The notes under the pieces: generated by a model
What the model was told of the DNA's origin: nothing
The model's database searches: none
Seen by the model: the letters and a program-made list of their open reading frames with translations, nothing else
Program-made: the position numbers and the translations under genes
Shown here: positions 41,620 through 50,190 of the stretch, in pieces
Layout: each line of letters begins with the position of its first letter
Position numbering within the stretch: the first letter of the stretch is position 1
Origin: Brevundimonas intermedia
GTDB taxonomy: Bacteria > Pseudomonadota > Alphaproteobacteria > Caulobacterales > Caulobacteraceae
Direction: 5' to 3'
Assembly: GCF_004614235.1 (NCBI RefSeq)
Contig: NZ_SPVH01000006.1
Coordinates: forward strand, 1-64,000
DNA length: 64,000 nt

Positions 41620-42885
41620 TCAGACCCCCACCTCGCGGCGCTGTTCGATCAGCCGCCAGTCTTCGGTCGCATAGACCTCTTCGAACATCGTCTTCACGCT
41701 GGGGCGCGACTGACCCAGGGTGCCGATGGCCTCGGATTCCTTGCCGGCGGCGCGGACCTGTTCGACCGCCTCGCGCAGGGCCGTGGCGTGGCGCTCGTCA
41801 TCCCATTCGCCGATGACGGTCAGGTGCTGGCGCAGCCGGTCCAGCGGGTCGCCCAACGGCCATTTCTCGTGCTCGTCGCCGGGGCGATAGCGGCTGGGAT
41901 CGTCGGAGGTCGAGTGCGGGGCGCCGCGATAGGTGAACAGTTCGATCACCGTCGCCCCCTGGTTCGACCGGGCGCGCTCCTCGGCCCACTGGGTCGCGGC
42001 CCACACCGCCAGGAAATCGTTGCCATCCACCCGCAGGGCCGGCAGTCCATAGCCGATGGCCTTGGAGGCGAAGGTGGTCTCAAGCCCGCCGGCGATGCCC
42101 TGGAAGGACGAAATGGCCCACTGGTTGTTGACGACGTTCAGGATCACCGGGGCGCGATAGACGCTGGCGAAGGTCAGGGCGTTGTGGAAGTCGCCCTCGG
42201 CCGTGGCGCCATCGCCGATCCAGCTGATGGCGATCTTGTCGTCGCCCTTATAGGCGCTGGCCATGGCCCAGCCGACCGCCTGGGGCACCTGGGTGCCCAG
42301 ATTGCCGCTGATGGTGAAGAAGCCGTAGTCCTTGGCGGAATACATGATCGGCAGCTGGCGGCCTTTGATCGGATCCGCCGCGTTCGAGTAAATCTGGTTC
42401 ATCATCTCCACCAGCGGATAGCCGCGCGCGATCAGAAGCCCCTGCTGGCGATAGGTAGGAAAGCCCATGTCCTCGCGCGACAGCAGCATGCCCTGCGCGA
42501 CCGCAATGGCCTCTTCGCCGGTGCACTTCATATAGAAGCTGGTCTTGCCCTGGCGGTGGGCGCGGTGCATCCGGTCGTCGAAGGCGCGCGTCAGGATCAT
42601 GGCCTTCAGGCCGCGACGCAGGGTCTCGGGATCCAGGCGCGGGTTCCACGGCCCGACGGCATTGCCCTCGTCGTCCAGCACCCGAATCAGGCGGAAGGCG
42701 AGATCGCGCATCTCGTACGGCGTTGATCCGACCTCGGGCCGTTCGACCACGCCGGCGGGGTCCATCAGCAGGTGGCTGAAGTCCGGCGCATCGCCGGGTC
42801 GGCCGGACGGTTCCGGCACGCGCAATGACAGGGGCTGACTGTTCTTTTTCACGTTTTCGTCGTTCATGCGGGCGTCCATATCCAT
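41620..42885 (-). CDS. bkdA1: Branched-chain 2-oxoacid dehydrogenase E1 alpha subunit
   Basis: This 421-residue protein has the thiamine diphosphate motif (SWIGDGATAEGDFHNALTFA, VNNQWAIS) and the E1 alpha phosphorylation-loop region (FTYRGAPHSTSDDPSRYR). The bacterial branched-chain type is indicated by MKCTGEEAIAVAQGMLLSRE and FPTYRQQGLLIARGYPL. Alternative starts are ATG 42879 and 42867. It is the first gene of the bkd operon, divergent from an Lrp-type regulator with about 130 bases between. Confidence 0.95.
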   Translation of the reverse strand: MDMDARMNDENVKKNSQPLSLRVPEPSGRPGDAPDFSHLLMDPAGVVERPEVGSTPYEMRDLAFRLIRVLDDEGNAVGPWNPRLDPETLRRGLKAMILTRAFDDRMHRAHRQGKTSFYMKCTGEEAIAVAQGMLLSREDMGFPTYRQQGLLIARGYPLVEMMNQIYSNAADPIKGRQLPIMYSAKDYGFFTISGNLGTQVPQAVGWAMASAYKGDDKIAISWIGDGATAEGDFHNALTFASVYRAPVILNVVNNQWAISSFQGIAGGLETTFASKAIGYGLPALRVDGNDFLAVWAATQWAEERARSNQGATVIELFTYRGAPHSTSDDPSRYRPGDEHEKWPLGDPLDRLRQHLTVIGEWDDERHATALREAVEQVRAAGKESEAIGTLGQSRPSVKTMFEEVYATEDWRLIEQRREVGV

Positions 42886-42966
42886 TCGGGGTCCGTCCGT
42901 GTTTCCTCTGGACGTGTGATAACACGGCCCCTAAGCAGGTGCTCGCTCAAATTGACCTTGCACAAT

Positions 42967-42978
42967 CCCGATATCGGG
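42967..42978. promoter_or_regulatory. 12-bp perfect palindrome, candidate BkdR operator
   Basis: CCCGATATCGGG lies in the intergenic region between bkdA1 and the divergent Lrp-type regulator, 38 bases upstream of the regulator start. It is the only perfect palindrome in the gap and a plausible regulator binding site. Confidence 0.4.
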
Positions 42979-43015
42979 TATTTTATTTCGCGATAATCAT
43001 AATCGGAGAAACGCA

Positions 43016-43504
43016 TTGGCCGACGAACTCGACCCCATCGACGCCCGCATCCTGGATATCCTGCAGCAAGACGCCGGGCTGTCGGTCGCGGAGGTCGCGG
43101 ATCGCGTCGGACTGTCGGCCTCGCCCTGCTGGCGGCGGATCAAGCGGCTGGAAGATTCCGGCCTGATCACCAAGCGGGTCACCCTGCTGAACGCGCAACT
43201 GCTGGGCCTGGACTTCGAGGTCTACGCCATCGTCAAACTGATGCTGCCCTCGGCCGACAATCTGAACCTGTTCGAAGCCGCCGTGGCCAAATGGCCGGAG
43301 GTGGTCCAATGCGCGACCATTACCGGGCGCGAGGACTATGTGCTGCGCATCATCACCTCTGACATGCACGCCTTCGACCTGTTCTTGCGCGAGAAACTGC
43401 TGGCCCTGGGCATCGTCTCGGACTGCGAAAGCCACATCGTCACGCGCGGCGTGAAGAATGTGACCGCCCTGCCTCTTGGCATCATCACGCCTCACGTCGG
43501 ATAA
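43016..43504 (+). CDS. bkdR: Lrp/AsnC family regulator (BkdR-like)
   Basis: This 162-residue protein starts at a TTG with GGAG seven bases upstream. The helix-turn-helix (LDPIDARILDILQQDAGLSV, VADRVGLSASPCWRRIKRLE) and the RAM domain (NLFEAAVAKWPEVVQCATIT, GREDYVLRIITSDMHAFDLF) are complete. BkdR proteins activate the branched-chain dehydrogenase operon in response to branched-chain amino acids, and the divergent position next to bkdA1 supports that role here. Confidence 0.93.
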   Translation: MADELDPIDARILDILQQDAGLSVAEVADRVGLSASPCWRRIKRLEDSGLITKRVTLLNAQLLGLDFEVYAIVKLMLPSADNLNLFEAAVAKWPEVVQCATITGREDYVLRIITSDMHAFDLFLREKLLALGIVSDCESHIVTRGVKNVTALPLGIITPHVG

Positions 43505-43509
43505 CGTCG

Positions 43510-43533
43510 CTCAGGCGGGCCGATCCGCCTGAG
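43510..43533 (+). terminator. Hairpin between bkdR and pirin gene
   Basis: CTCAGGCGG and CCGCCTGAG form a perfect 9-bp stem with a six-base loop, starting just after the bkdR stop. There is no T-run. The 3' arm contains the GAG of the ribosome site for ATG 43544, so besides weak termination it may hide the pirin ribosome site. Confidence 0.55.
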
Positions 43534-43543
43534 GATGACGACC

Positions 43544-44482
43544 ATGATCGAACTGGTGATCGACGCGCGACGCAAGGACCTGGGCGGGTTCGAGGTCGGG
43601 CGCGTCCTGCCCTTCCATTCACGCCGGATGGTCGGGCCCTTCATCTTTCTGGACCAGATGGGGCCAGCCGAGTTCGCGGCGGGCGCGACGGCCATCGACG
43701 TGCGGCCGCACCCCCACATCGGCCTATCGACCCTGACCTATCTGTTCGAGGGCGAGATCATGCACCACGACAACCTCGGCTATGATCAGGCGATCCGGCC
43801 GGGCGAGGTCAACTGGATGACGGCCGGCAAGGGCATCGTCCATTCCGAACGCACCGATCCGCTGAGAAAGAGCACCGGCGGGCCGATGCACGGCATGCAG
43901 GCCTGGGTCGCCCTGCCCGACGAGGCCGAGGACATCGATCCGGCCTTCCATCACCTGGGCGAGGACGCCCAGCCCGCCTATGAGAACGGCGGCCTCTTCG
44001 CGCGCCTCGTCGCGGGCGAAGCCTATGGCGCCAAGGCCGCCGTGCCGGTGTCGTCGCCGCTGTTCTATATCCATTGGGAGCTTCAGCCCGGCGTTCGCAC
44101 GGCGCCGCCGTCCGGCAAGGGGGCGGGGGGCATGAGCGAGCGCGCCCTCTATGTGGCCAAGGGCGCTATCGAGGTCGGCGACCGCACCTTCCACGAGGGT
44201 CAAATGATCGTGCTGGAGCCGACGGCCGAACCGACGGTCAAGGCTCTGGTCCAGTCGACCGTCATGGTGCTGGGCGGAGAGCCGGTGGGCGAACGGCTGA
44301 TCTGGTGGAACTTCGTCGCCTCCAGCCAGGCCCGGATCGACCAGGCCAAGGCGGACTGGAAGGCTGGCCGGATGAAACTGCCGCACGCCGACGACCTGGA
44401 GTTCATCCCCCTGCCCGACGAACCCGCCAAGGCCCAGGCCGCCCCTGCGCCGGTCGAGCCCAAGCCGACCGACCCGGTCTAG
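43544..44482 (+). CDS. Pirin family protein
   Basis: This bicupin of about 312 residues starts MIELVIDARRKDLGGFEVGR, with VRPHPHIGLSTLTYLFEGEI (metal-binding His residues of the N-terminal cupin), GEVNWMTAGKGIVHSERTDP and the C-terminal cupin (FYIHWELQPGVRTAPPSG, EPVGERLIWWNFVASSQARI). Pirins bind iron, and some are quercetinases or redox sensors; the role here is unknown. GAGG nine bases upstream favours ATG 43544 over the in-frame ATG at 43535. The tail is Pro/Ala-rich. Confidence 0.9.
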   Translation: MIELVIDARRKDLGGFEVGRVLPFHSRRMVGPFIFLDQMGPAEFAAGATAIDVRPHPHIGLSTLTYLFEGEIMHHDNLGYDQAIRPGEVNWMTAGKGIVHSERTDPLRKSTGGPMHGMQAWVALPDEAEDIDPAFHHLGEDAQPAYENGGLFARLVAGEAYGAKAAVPVSSPLFYIHWELQPGVRTAPPSGKGAGGMSERALYVAKGAIEVGDRTFHEGQMIVLEPTAEPTVKALVQSTVMVLGGEPVGERLIWWNFVASSQARIDQAKADWKAGRMKLPHADDLEFIPLPDEPAKAQAAPAPVEPKPTDPV

Positions 44483-44529
44483 GACGACGACGTCACGCAG
44501 AAGGTGACGTGGCGAGGCCGGATCGCTAC

Positions 44530-45504
44530 ATGCGGCCTATGAACTTCGATTTCGACGCCCAGGTCACCGCCGCCCTGTTCGACAACGCCGGCGCCGTCTT
44601 CGCCCTCGGCGACGGCTCTGTCCGGTTCGAGGACCGCACACGAGTCGAGGCCCATGACGGGGCCGTCCTGTGCGCCTGCGTCCATCCGTCCGGCGACGGG
44701 ATCGTCACCGGCGGCGACGACGGCAAGGTCGTCTGGAGCCGCCGCGACGAGGATACAGCCGTCCTGGCTACGGCCAAGAACCAGTGGATCGACGCCATCG
44801 ACGCCTCGCCGGCCTCGGGCCTGATCGCCTTTTCCTTCGGCCGCACCCTGTCGGTGATCGATCCCAACGACGTCGGTTTCCGCCGCGACATCCAGCACGA
44901 ACGCACCGTCTCCGGCGTCGCCTTCGAGCCCAAGGGCCGGCGTATCGCGACCTCGACCTATGGCGGGGCGGCGCTGTGGTATGCGCGGATCGAGAAGCAG
45001 CAGCCGGTTAAGCTGGCCTGGGCCGGATCGCACACCGGCGTCGCCTTCTCGCCCGACGGCGCCTTCGTCGTCACGACCATGCAGGATAACCAGATGCACG
45101 GCTGGCGCATCAAGGACGCCAAGAACCTGCGGATGGGCGGCTATCCGGGCAAGGTGCGGTCGATGGCCTTCCTAGCCAATGGTCAGCTAATGGCGACTTC
45201 GGGCGCGCAGGGCGCAGTGCTGTGGCCCTTCATCGGATCGAACGGTCCGATGGGCCGCGAGGCGACCGAGATCGGTTATGACGACACCACCCTGGTCAAT
45301 CTGGTCTCTGCCCGCGCCGACCAGGGACTGCTGGCCGCCGGCCTGACCGACGGTCGGGTCTGGGTGGCGCATCCGGCCGCCCAGGGCCTGAACTTCGTCA
45401 AGGCCGAGAAGGGGCCGGCCATCGTCGCCCTGTCGCTCAGCCCCGCCGTCGATAAGGTCGCCTGGGCCGACGAGGACGGCGCCGCCGGCGTGATCATTCT
45501 CTGA
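44530..45504 (+). CDS. WD40 repeat protein
   Basis: This 324-residue protein is probably a single beta-propeller. WD40-like blades recur through its length (VLCACVHPSGDGIVTGGDDG, VSGVAFEPKGRRIATSTYGG, HTGVAFSPDGAFVVTTMQDN, VRSMAFLANGQLMATSGAQG). It has no signal peptide and should be cytoplasmic. Its function is unknown. The frame is open far upstream over the pirin gene, but homology starts near ATG 44530 (or 44539). A 7-bp inverted repeat ACGTCAC/GTGACGT lies just before the start (44490-44510). Its stop overlaps the mtgA start. Confidence 0.85.
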   Translation: MRPMNFDFDAQVTAALFDNAGAVFALGDGSVRFEDRTRVEAHDGAVLCACVHPSGDGIVTGGDDGKVVWSRRDEDTAVLATAKNQWIDAIDASPASGLIAFSFGRTLSVIDPNDVGFRRDIQHERTVSGVAFEPKGRRIATSTYGGAALWYARIEKQQPVKLAWAGSHTGVAFSPDGAFVVTTMQDNQMHGWRIKDAKNLRMGGYPGKVRSMAFLANGQLMATSGAQGAVLWPFIGSNGPMGREATEIGYDDTTLVNLVSARADQGLLAAGLTDGRVWVAHPAAQGLNFVKAEKGPAIVALSLSPAVDKVAWADEDGAAGVIIL

Positions 45505-46199
45505 TGGCCAAGGGTCGCAAGAGCTGGCGTCGGGTTGGGTTGAGCGCCCTTCTGATCCTGGCCCTGATCCCGGTCGCCGGCGTGCTGATCGTCGCCGTCG
45601 CGCCGCCGCCGCCGACGATCCTGATGCTGCGCCAGCTCGCGCGCGGCGAGGGCATGGACTACCAGTGGCGCGGTCTGAACCAGATTTCGCCAAACCTCGT
45701 GAACGCCGCCATCGCCGCCGAGGACGCCCGTTTCTGCAGCCACCACGGCTTCGACATGGAGGCGATCCAGAAGGCGCTGGATCATAATGCGGAGGGCGGA
45801 CGCATCCGGGGCGGATCGACCATCAGCCAGCAGACGGCCAAGAACGTCTTCCTGTGGCCGGGCCGCGACTGGATCCGCAAGGGGCTGGAGGCGGGTTACA
45901 CCGTGCTGATCGAGACGGTCTGGTCCAAGCGCCGGATCATGGAGGTCTATCTGAACGTGGTGGAATGGGCGCCCGGCGTCTACGGCGCCCAGGCCGCCTC
46001 GCGCCACTGGTTCGGCAAGGACGCCCGCGACCTTAGCCCGCGCGAGGCCGCGCGTCTGGCCGCCATCCTGCCGGCCCCGCGTCGTTACCAGGCGGCCGCG
46101 CCTGGTCCCTATGTCCGCAGAAGGGCGTCGCGCGTCCAGGCGGCCATGGGCACGGTGCGCAACGAAGGGCTGAACGCCTGCGTCGTCGGCCGGGGCTGA
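45504..46199 (+). CDS. mtgA: Monofunctional biosynthetic peptidoglycan transglycosylase
   Basis: MtgA polymerises lipid II into glycan strands at the inner-membrane surface. The 231-residue protein has one N-terminal membrane anchor (about residues 11-31, VGLSALLILALIPVAGVLIV) and a GT51 domain with the catalytic Glu in AAEDARFCSHHGFD and the motif GGSTISQQTAKNVFLWPGRD, then SKRRIMEVYLNVVEWAPGVY. There is no transpeptidase domain. The ATG shares a base with the WD40 stop, so the two are co-translated. Confidence 0.95.
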   Translation: MAKGRKSWRRVGLSALLILALIPVAGVLIVAVAPPPPTILMLRQLARGEGMDYQWRGLNQISPNLVNAAIAAEDARFCSHHGFDMEAIQKALDHNAEGGRIRGGSTISQQTAKNVFLWPGRDWIRKGLEAGYTVLIETVWSKRRIMEVYLNVVEWAPGVYGAQAASRHWFGKDARDLSPREAARLAAILPAPRRYQAAAPGPYVRRRASRVQAAMGTVRNEGLNACVVGRG

Positions 46200-46263
46200 A
46201 CCGTTCCGCTTGACGGGCGCCCAGGCCTCGCCTCTCCTGCACCGGCTGTTCAGGAGATCCACC

Positions 46264-48159
46264 ATGAAGCGTCAGATGATGACCGCCGTCGCGGTCTGCG
46301 CCCTCGCCTTCGCCGCCGGCTGCGCCAGCACTCCCTCGCCCGCCGCGCGCACCGCGGGAACCGAGCAGACGGCTTCGACCACGCCCGCACCGCCCGCGAC
46401 CGGCGTAAAGGCCGACTATCCGATCACCGCCGACGGGGCGACCGCCTTCGTCGCCGACGCCGAGACGAAGTGGGCCGAGGTCAGCGAATATGTCGCCCGC
46501 ATCCAATGGGCGCGCGCCACCAACATCACCTTCGACACCATGTGGCTGGAATCCAGGGCTAACGCCGAGGCGACCGAGCTTCAGGTCCAACTGGCCAATC
46601 AGGCGGCCAAGTTCAACGAAGTCCAGGTCGATCCCGTCGTGCGCCGCAAGCTGAACCTGCTGCGCCTCAGCTTGGTCCTGCCGGCGCCCAACCGCCCCGG
46701 CGCCGCCGACGAACTGGCCCAGATCACGACGCGACTGGACTCGACCTATTCGACCGGCAAGTTCGACTTCAAGGGCCATCAGATCACCCTGGACGACGCC
46801 TCGCTGATCCTGGCCGACAGCCGCGACCCTGAAGAGACCAAGGCCCTGTACGAAGGCTGGCGCACCATCTCGCCGGTGATGCGCGACGACTATGCCCGGA
46901 TGGTCGAGATCGCCAACGAAGGCTCGCGCGAGCTGGGATTCGCCGACACCGGCGCCCTGTGGCGCTCAGGCTACGACATGCCCGCCGACGATTTCGCCGC
47001 CGAGACCGACCGGCTGTGGGCGCAGGTGAAGCCCTTCTACGAGAACCTGCACTGCTATGTGCGCGCTCGGCTGAACGCCAAATACGGCGATGCGGTGCAA
47101 CCCAATCACGGTCCGATCCGCGCCGATCTGCTGGGCAATATGTGGTCCCAGCAGTGGGGCAATATCTACGACGTGGTCGCCCCGGCCTCGGGCGGCGCCT
47201 CCAGCTACGACCTGACCGAACTGCTCAAGTCCACCGATTACGACGCGACGAAAATGGTCAAGACGGGCGAGGGCTTCTACGTGTCGATGGGCCTCGATCC
47301 CCTGCCCCAGACCTTCTGGGAACGCAGCCAGATCACCCGCCCACGCGACCGCGAGGTCGTCTGTCACGCCTCGGCCTGGAATCTGGACAACGCCGACGAC
47401 ATCCGCATCAAGATGTGCACCAACGTCAACGGCGACGACTTCTACACCGTCCACCACGAGCTGGGTCACAACTACTATCAGCGGGCCTACAAGAACCAGC
47501 CCATGCTGTTCCGCAACGGCGCCAACGACGGCTTCCACGAGGCCATCGGCGACTTCGTCGGCCTGTCGGCCCTCACCCCCACCTATCTGAACCAGATCGG
47601 CCTGTTGAAGACCACGCCGGGCGCGGAAGAGGACATTCCCTTCCTGCTCAAGATGGCCTTGGACAAGATCGCCTTCCTGCCGTTCGGCCTGATGGTCGAC
47701 CGCTGGCGCTGGGACGTCTTCTCGGGCGAGACGGCGCCGGCCGCCTACAATACCGCCTGGACCGCCGACATGCTGCAGTATCAGGGTCTGGTCCCACCGG
47801 GTCCGCGTCCGGCCAACGCCTTCGATCCGGGCGCCAAATACCATGTGCCCGGCAACACGCCTTACACCCGCTACTTCTTGGCGGCCATCTATCAGTTCCA
47901 GTTCCAGCGCGCGGCCTGCAAGCAGGCGGGTTGGACCGGGCCGCTGCATCGCTGCTCGGTCTATGGGAACAAGGAAGTCGGCGCCCGCTTCAACGCCATG
48001 CTGCAGATGGGGCAGTCGCAGCCTTGGCAGGAGGCGATGAAGGCGTTTACCGGCGACGACGGCAACGACGCCTCGGCCATCGCCGACTATTTCGCCCCGC
48101 TGAACGTCTGGCTGGAAGAGCAGAACCGCGGCCATCAGTGCGGATGGAGCGCCGCTTGA
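46264..48159 (+). CDS. M2 family metallopeptidase (ACE-like peptidyl-dipeptidase), lipoprotein
   Basis: This roughly 631-residue protein resembles angiotensin-converting enzyme. The zinc motif is YTVHHELGHNYYQRAY, with the third ligand in NGANDGFHEAIGDFVG. Substrate-site residues are seen further on (FLPFGLMVDRWRWDVFSG, NAFDPGAKYHVPGNTPYTRY). An N-terminal lipoprotein signal (AVCALAFAAGCAS) places it in the periplasm on a membrane. AGGAGA lies seven bases before ATG 46264, and the upstream in-frame extension to 46210 is not supported. It would cleave dipeptides from peptide C-termini. Confidence 0.92.
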   Translation: MKRQMMTAVAVCALAFAAGCASTPSPAARTAGTEQTASTTPAPPATGVKADYPITADGATAFVADAETKWAEVSEYVARIQWARATNITFDTMWLESRANAEATELQVQLANQAAKFNEVQVDPVVRRKLNLLRLSLVLPAPNRPGAADELAQITTRLDSTYSTGKFDFKGHQITLDDASLILADSRDPEETKALYEGWRTISPVMRDDYARMVEIANEGSRELGFADTGALWRSGYDMPADDFAAETDRLWAQVKPFYENLHCYVRARLNAKYGDAVQPNHGPIRADLLGNMWSQQWGNIYDVVAPASGGASSYDLTELLKSTDYDATKMVKTGEGFYVSMGLDPLPQTFWERSQITRPRDREVVCHASAWNLDNADDIRIKMCTNVNGDDFYTVHHELGHNYYQRAYKNQPMLFRNGANDGFHEAIGDFVGLSALTPTYLNQIGLLKTTPGAEEDIPFLLKMALDKIAFLPFGLMVDRWRWDVFSGETAPAAYNTAWTADMLQYQGLVPPGPRPANAFDPGAKYHVPGNTPYTRYFLAAIYQFQFQRAACKQAGWTGPLHRCSVYGNKEVGARFNAMLQMGQSQPWQEAMKAFTGDDGNDASAIADYFAPLNVWLEEQNRGHQCGWSAA

Positions 48160-48296
48160 GCCCTAAGCGGGGTTAACCGTTCCCCTTGAGGCTTCCCTTA
48201 ACCGCCCGATGGCAGACTGCAGCCATTCGGGCGGTATACGGGCGATCTGCGCCCTCGGGGACGACCATAGTGACGGCTTGCACACTGATCGGCGGA

Positions 48297-50186
48297 ATGG
48301 TCCAGGGCCTGCGCGGTCTTGCCGCCCGCCTGTCGTCCGACCGGGGCGGCAATGTCGTGATGATCTTCGCCCTGGTCATGCCGGCGCTAATCATGATCAC
48401 CCTGGGCGGCATCGACATCAGCCGCATCACCACGATCAAGGCGCGCGTCCAGGACGCCCTGGACGCCGCCGCCCTGGCCGCCGCGCGGTCGCCATATACG
48501 ACGCCTGAGGAATTGAAGGGTGTCGCCCTCATCGCCTTGGAGGCCAATCTTCGGAACTCCGCCGCTGAATATGTCGACAGCGACCTCAGCATTGTCCTGA
48601 CCGACGAACAGGTAGTGGTCGCAGACTTGCGGGTTCAGGTTAAGACTTTGGTCGCCAACGTCATCCTACCGCCTTACGGCAAAATCCTGGACGACACCCT
48701 GCCCGTCAGCGTCCATTCCGAGGTCAATCGATCGTCCAAAAACGTCGAGGTCGCATTGGTCTTGGACATCACCGGTTCGATGAAGGGCGCCCCGCTGACC
48801 AGTCTGAAAGCCGCTGCTAAAAAGCTGGTCAGCATCGTGGTTCAAGACGCCCAGGAGCCCTACAGTTCCCGGGTCGCGCTGATACCCTATTCGGTCGGAG
48901 TGAATGTGGGGACTTACGCTGAGAAGGTGCGCGGTCCGTTGCAAGGGCCCACCGCAATCAGCGCCGCAGACTGGGCTGATGCGAGCAAATCGATCTCCCA
49001 GATATCGTCCGGAAACATCACGTCATCCAATCACGGTTTGAAGGTGAACGATTATGTTTGGATCAGCGGCGTCAACAATGCTTCACAAGGACTGAACGAC
49101 AAGGTTCACCGCGTCGAGTCCATAAACGGCAACAAATTCCGACTTGCTGGATACTCTGGAGGCGGCGCAAACGGATCATTTCGTCGATGCTGGACCGCAA
49201 CTTGCGATATCGTCGTGACTTCTACCGCACACACCCTATCGACCGGGGACTTCGTGACCATTTCCGGTGTCCAAGGCATGACAACGCTCAACACTGGCCG
49301 CAACAACCTCTATTTCCAGATCACCCGCATTTCCGCCGATCAATTCAGCGTCAGCCTTAGTGGGCCCGGGCAATCTCAGTACCGCAGCGGAACAGGTACC
49401 GTGCAGTGCGGGTACGATGGCTGTGGACAGCGCTACTTCATCAATCGCTACAATATGATAAGGACGCTGTCGTCGAGCAACTGCGTCAGCGAACGCCTGT
49501 GGACTACAATGGAGCGCGGACATCTGATCCCAACTGACATAAAGCCAGACAAGGACAACTGGGTCGGCCGCAATTACCCGACCTCTGGCAATCGCTGTCC
49601 GAGCAATGAGATCACGCCCCTCACGGATCAGGTCGAAACAGGTAACGGCATTAGTGGCCTGAACGATCTGATCGATTCCTATGAGGCAGTGGGTTCGACC
49701 GCTGGTCAGATCGGCATCGAGTGGGGTTGGTACGCGGTGTCGCCTAAGTTCAAGTCCTTCTGGCCATCGGAAAGCGCGGCCAATGACTATGACCCATCGA
49801 AGACATTAAAGGCTGTGGTGTTGATGACGGACGGGGAGTTCAACAACCCCTACTGCCAGGGCGTGATCTCAAGGGGCGCGCCAACGGACGGAAGCGCTGG
49901 CGATGCGAACTATCAGATCGGCTGTAACGCGCCAAACGGCAACCCCTTCACTCAGGCCGTCGCCCTGTGCGACCAAATGAAGAAGGACGACATCATCATC
50001 TATACGGTCGGGTTCAACCTCAGCAGCAGCAAGGGCGGTTCCGGCATCGACACCGCGCGCGAAGTGATGGAATCCTGCGCGACGACCACCGCTGATCATT
50101 TCTTCACACCGTCATCGCCTTCAGACTTGGAAGATGCCTTCGCCGACATCGGCCGGGCGATCACCCGCCTGCGTATCTCCCGCTGA
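48297..50186 (+). CDS. tadG: TadG-like pilus-associated protein with VWA domain and inserted beta repeats
   Basis: The N-terminus (DRGGNVVMIFALVMPALIMI, TLGGIDISRI) is the TadE/TadG membrane segment. It is followed by a VWA domain with MIDAS residues in LVLDITGSMKGAP and a later VVLMTDGEFNNPY. Between these, residues at about 231-365 form two tandem copies of a small beta unit (NITSSNHGLKVNDYVWISGV, then IVVTSTAHTLSTGDFVTISG) that resembles the FCCH-like repeats of phage tail proteins and is encoded by lower-GC DNA. Start options are ATG 48297 or GTG 48270. No other tad genes are adjacent. It is likely anchored in the inner membrane with the VWA part in the periplasm. Confidence 0.82.
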   Translation: MVQGLRGLAARLSSDRGGNVVMIFALVMPALIMITLGGIDISRITTIKARVQDALDAAALAAARSPYTTPEELKGVALIALEANLRNSAAEYVDSDLSIVLTDEQVVVADLRVQVKTLVANVILPPYGKILDDTLPVSVHSEVNRSSKNVEVALVLDITGSMKGAPLTSLKAAAKKLVSIVVQDAQEPYSSRVALIPYSVGVNVGTYAEKVRGPLQGPTAISAADWADASKSISQISSGNITSSNHGLKVNDYVWISGVNNASQGLNDKVHRVESINGNKFRLAGYSGGGANGSFRRCWTATCDIVVTSTAHTLSTGDFVTISGVQGMTTLNTGRNNLYFQITRISADQFSVSLSGPGQSQYRSGTGTVQCGYDGCGQRYFINRYNMIRTLSSSNCVSERLWTTMERGHLIPTDIKPDKDNWVGRNYPTSGNRCPSNEITPLTDQVETGNGISGLNDLIDSYEAVGSTAGQIGIEWGWYAVSPKFKSFWPSESAANDYDPSKTLKAVVLMTDGEFNNPYCQGVISRGAPTDGSAGDANYQIGCNAPNGNPFTQAVALCDQMKKDDIIIYTVGFNLSSSKGGSGIDTAREVMESCATTTADHFFTPSSPSDLEDAFADIGRAITRLRISR

Positions 50187-50190
50187 CGCC

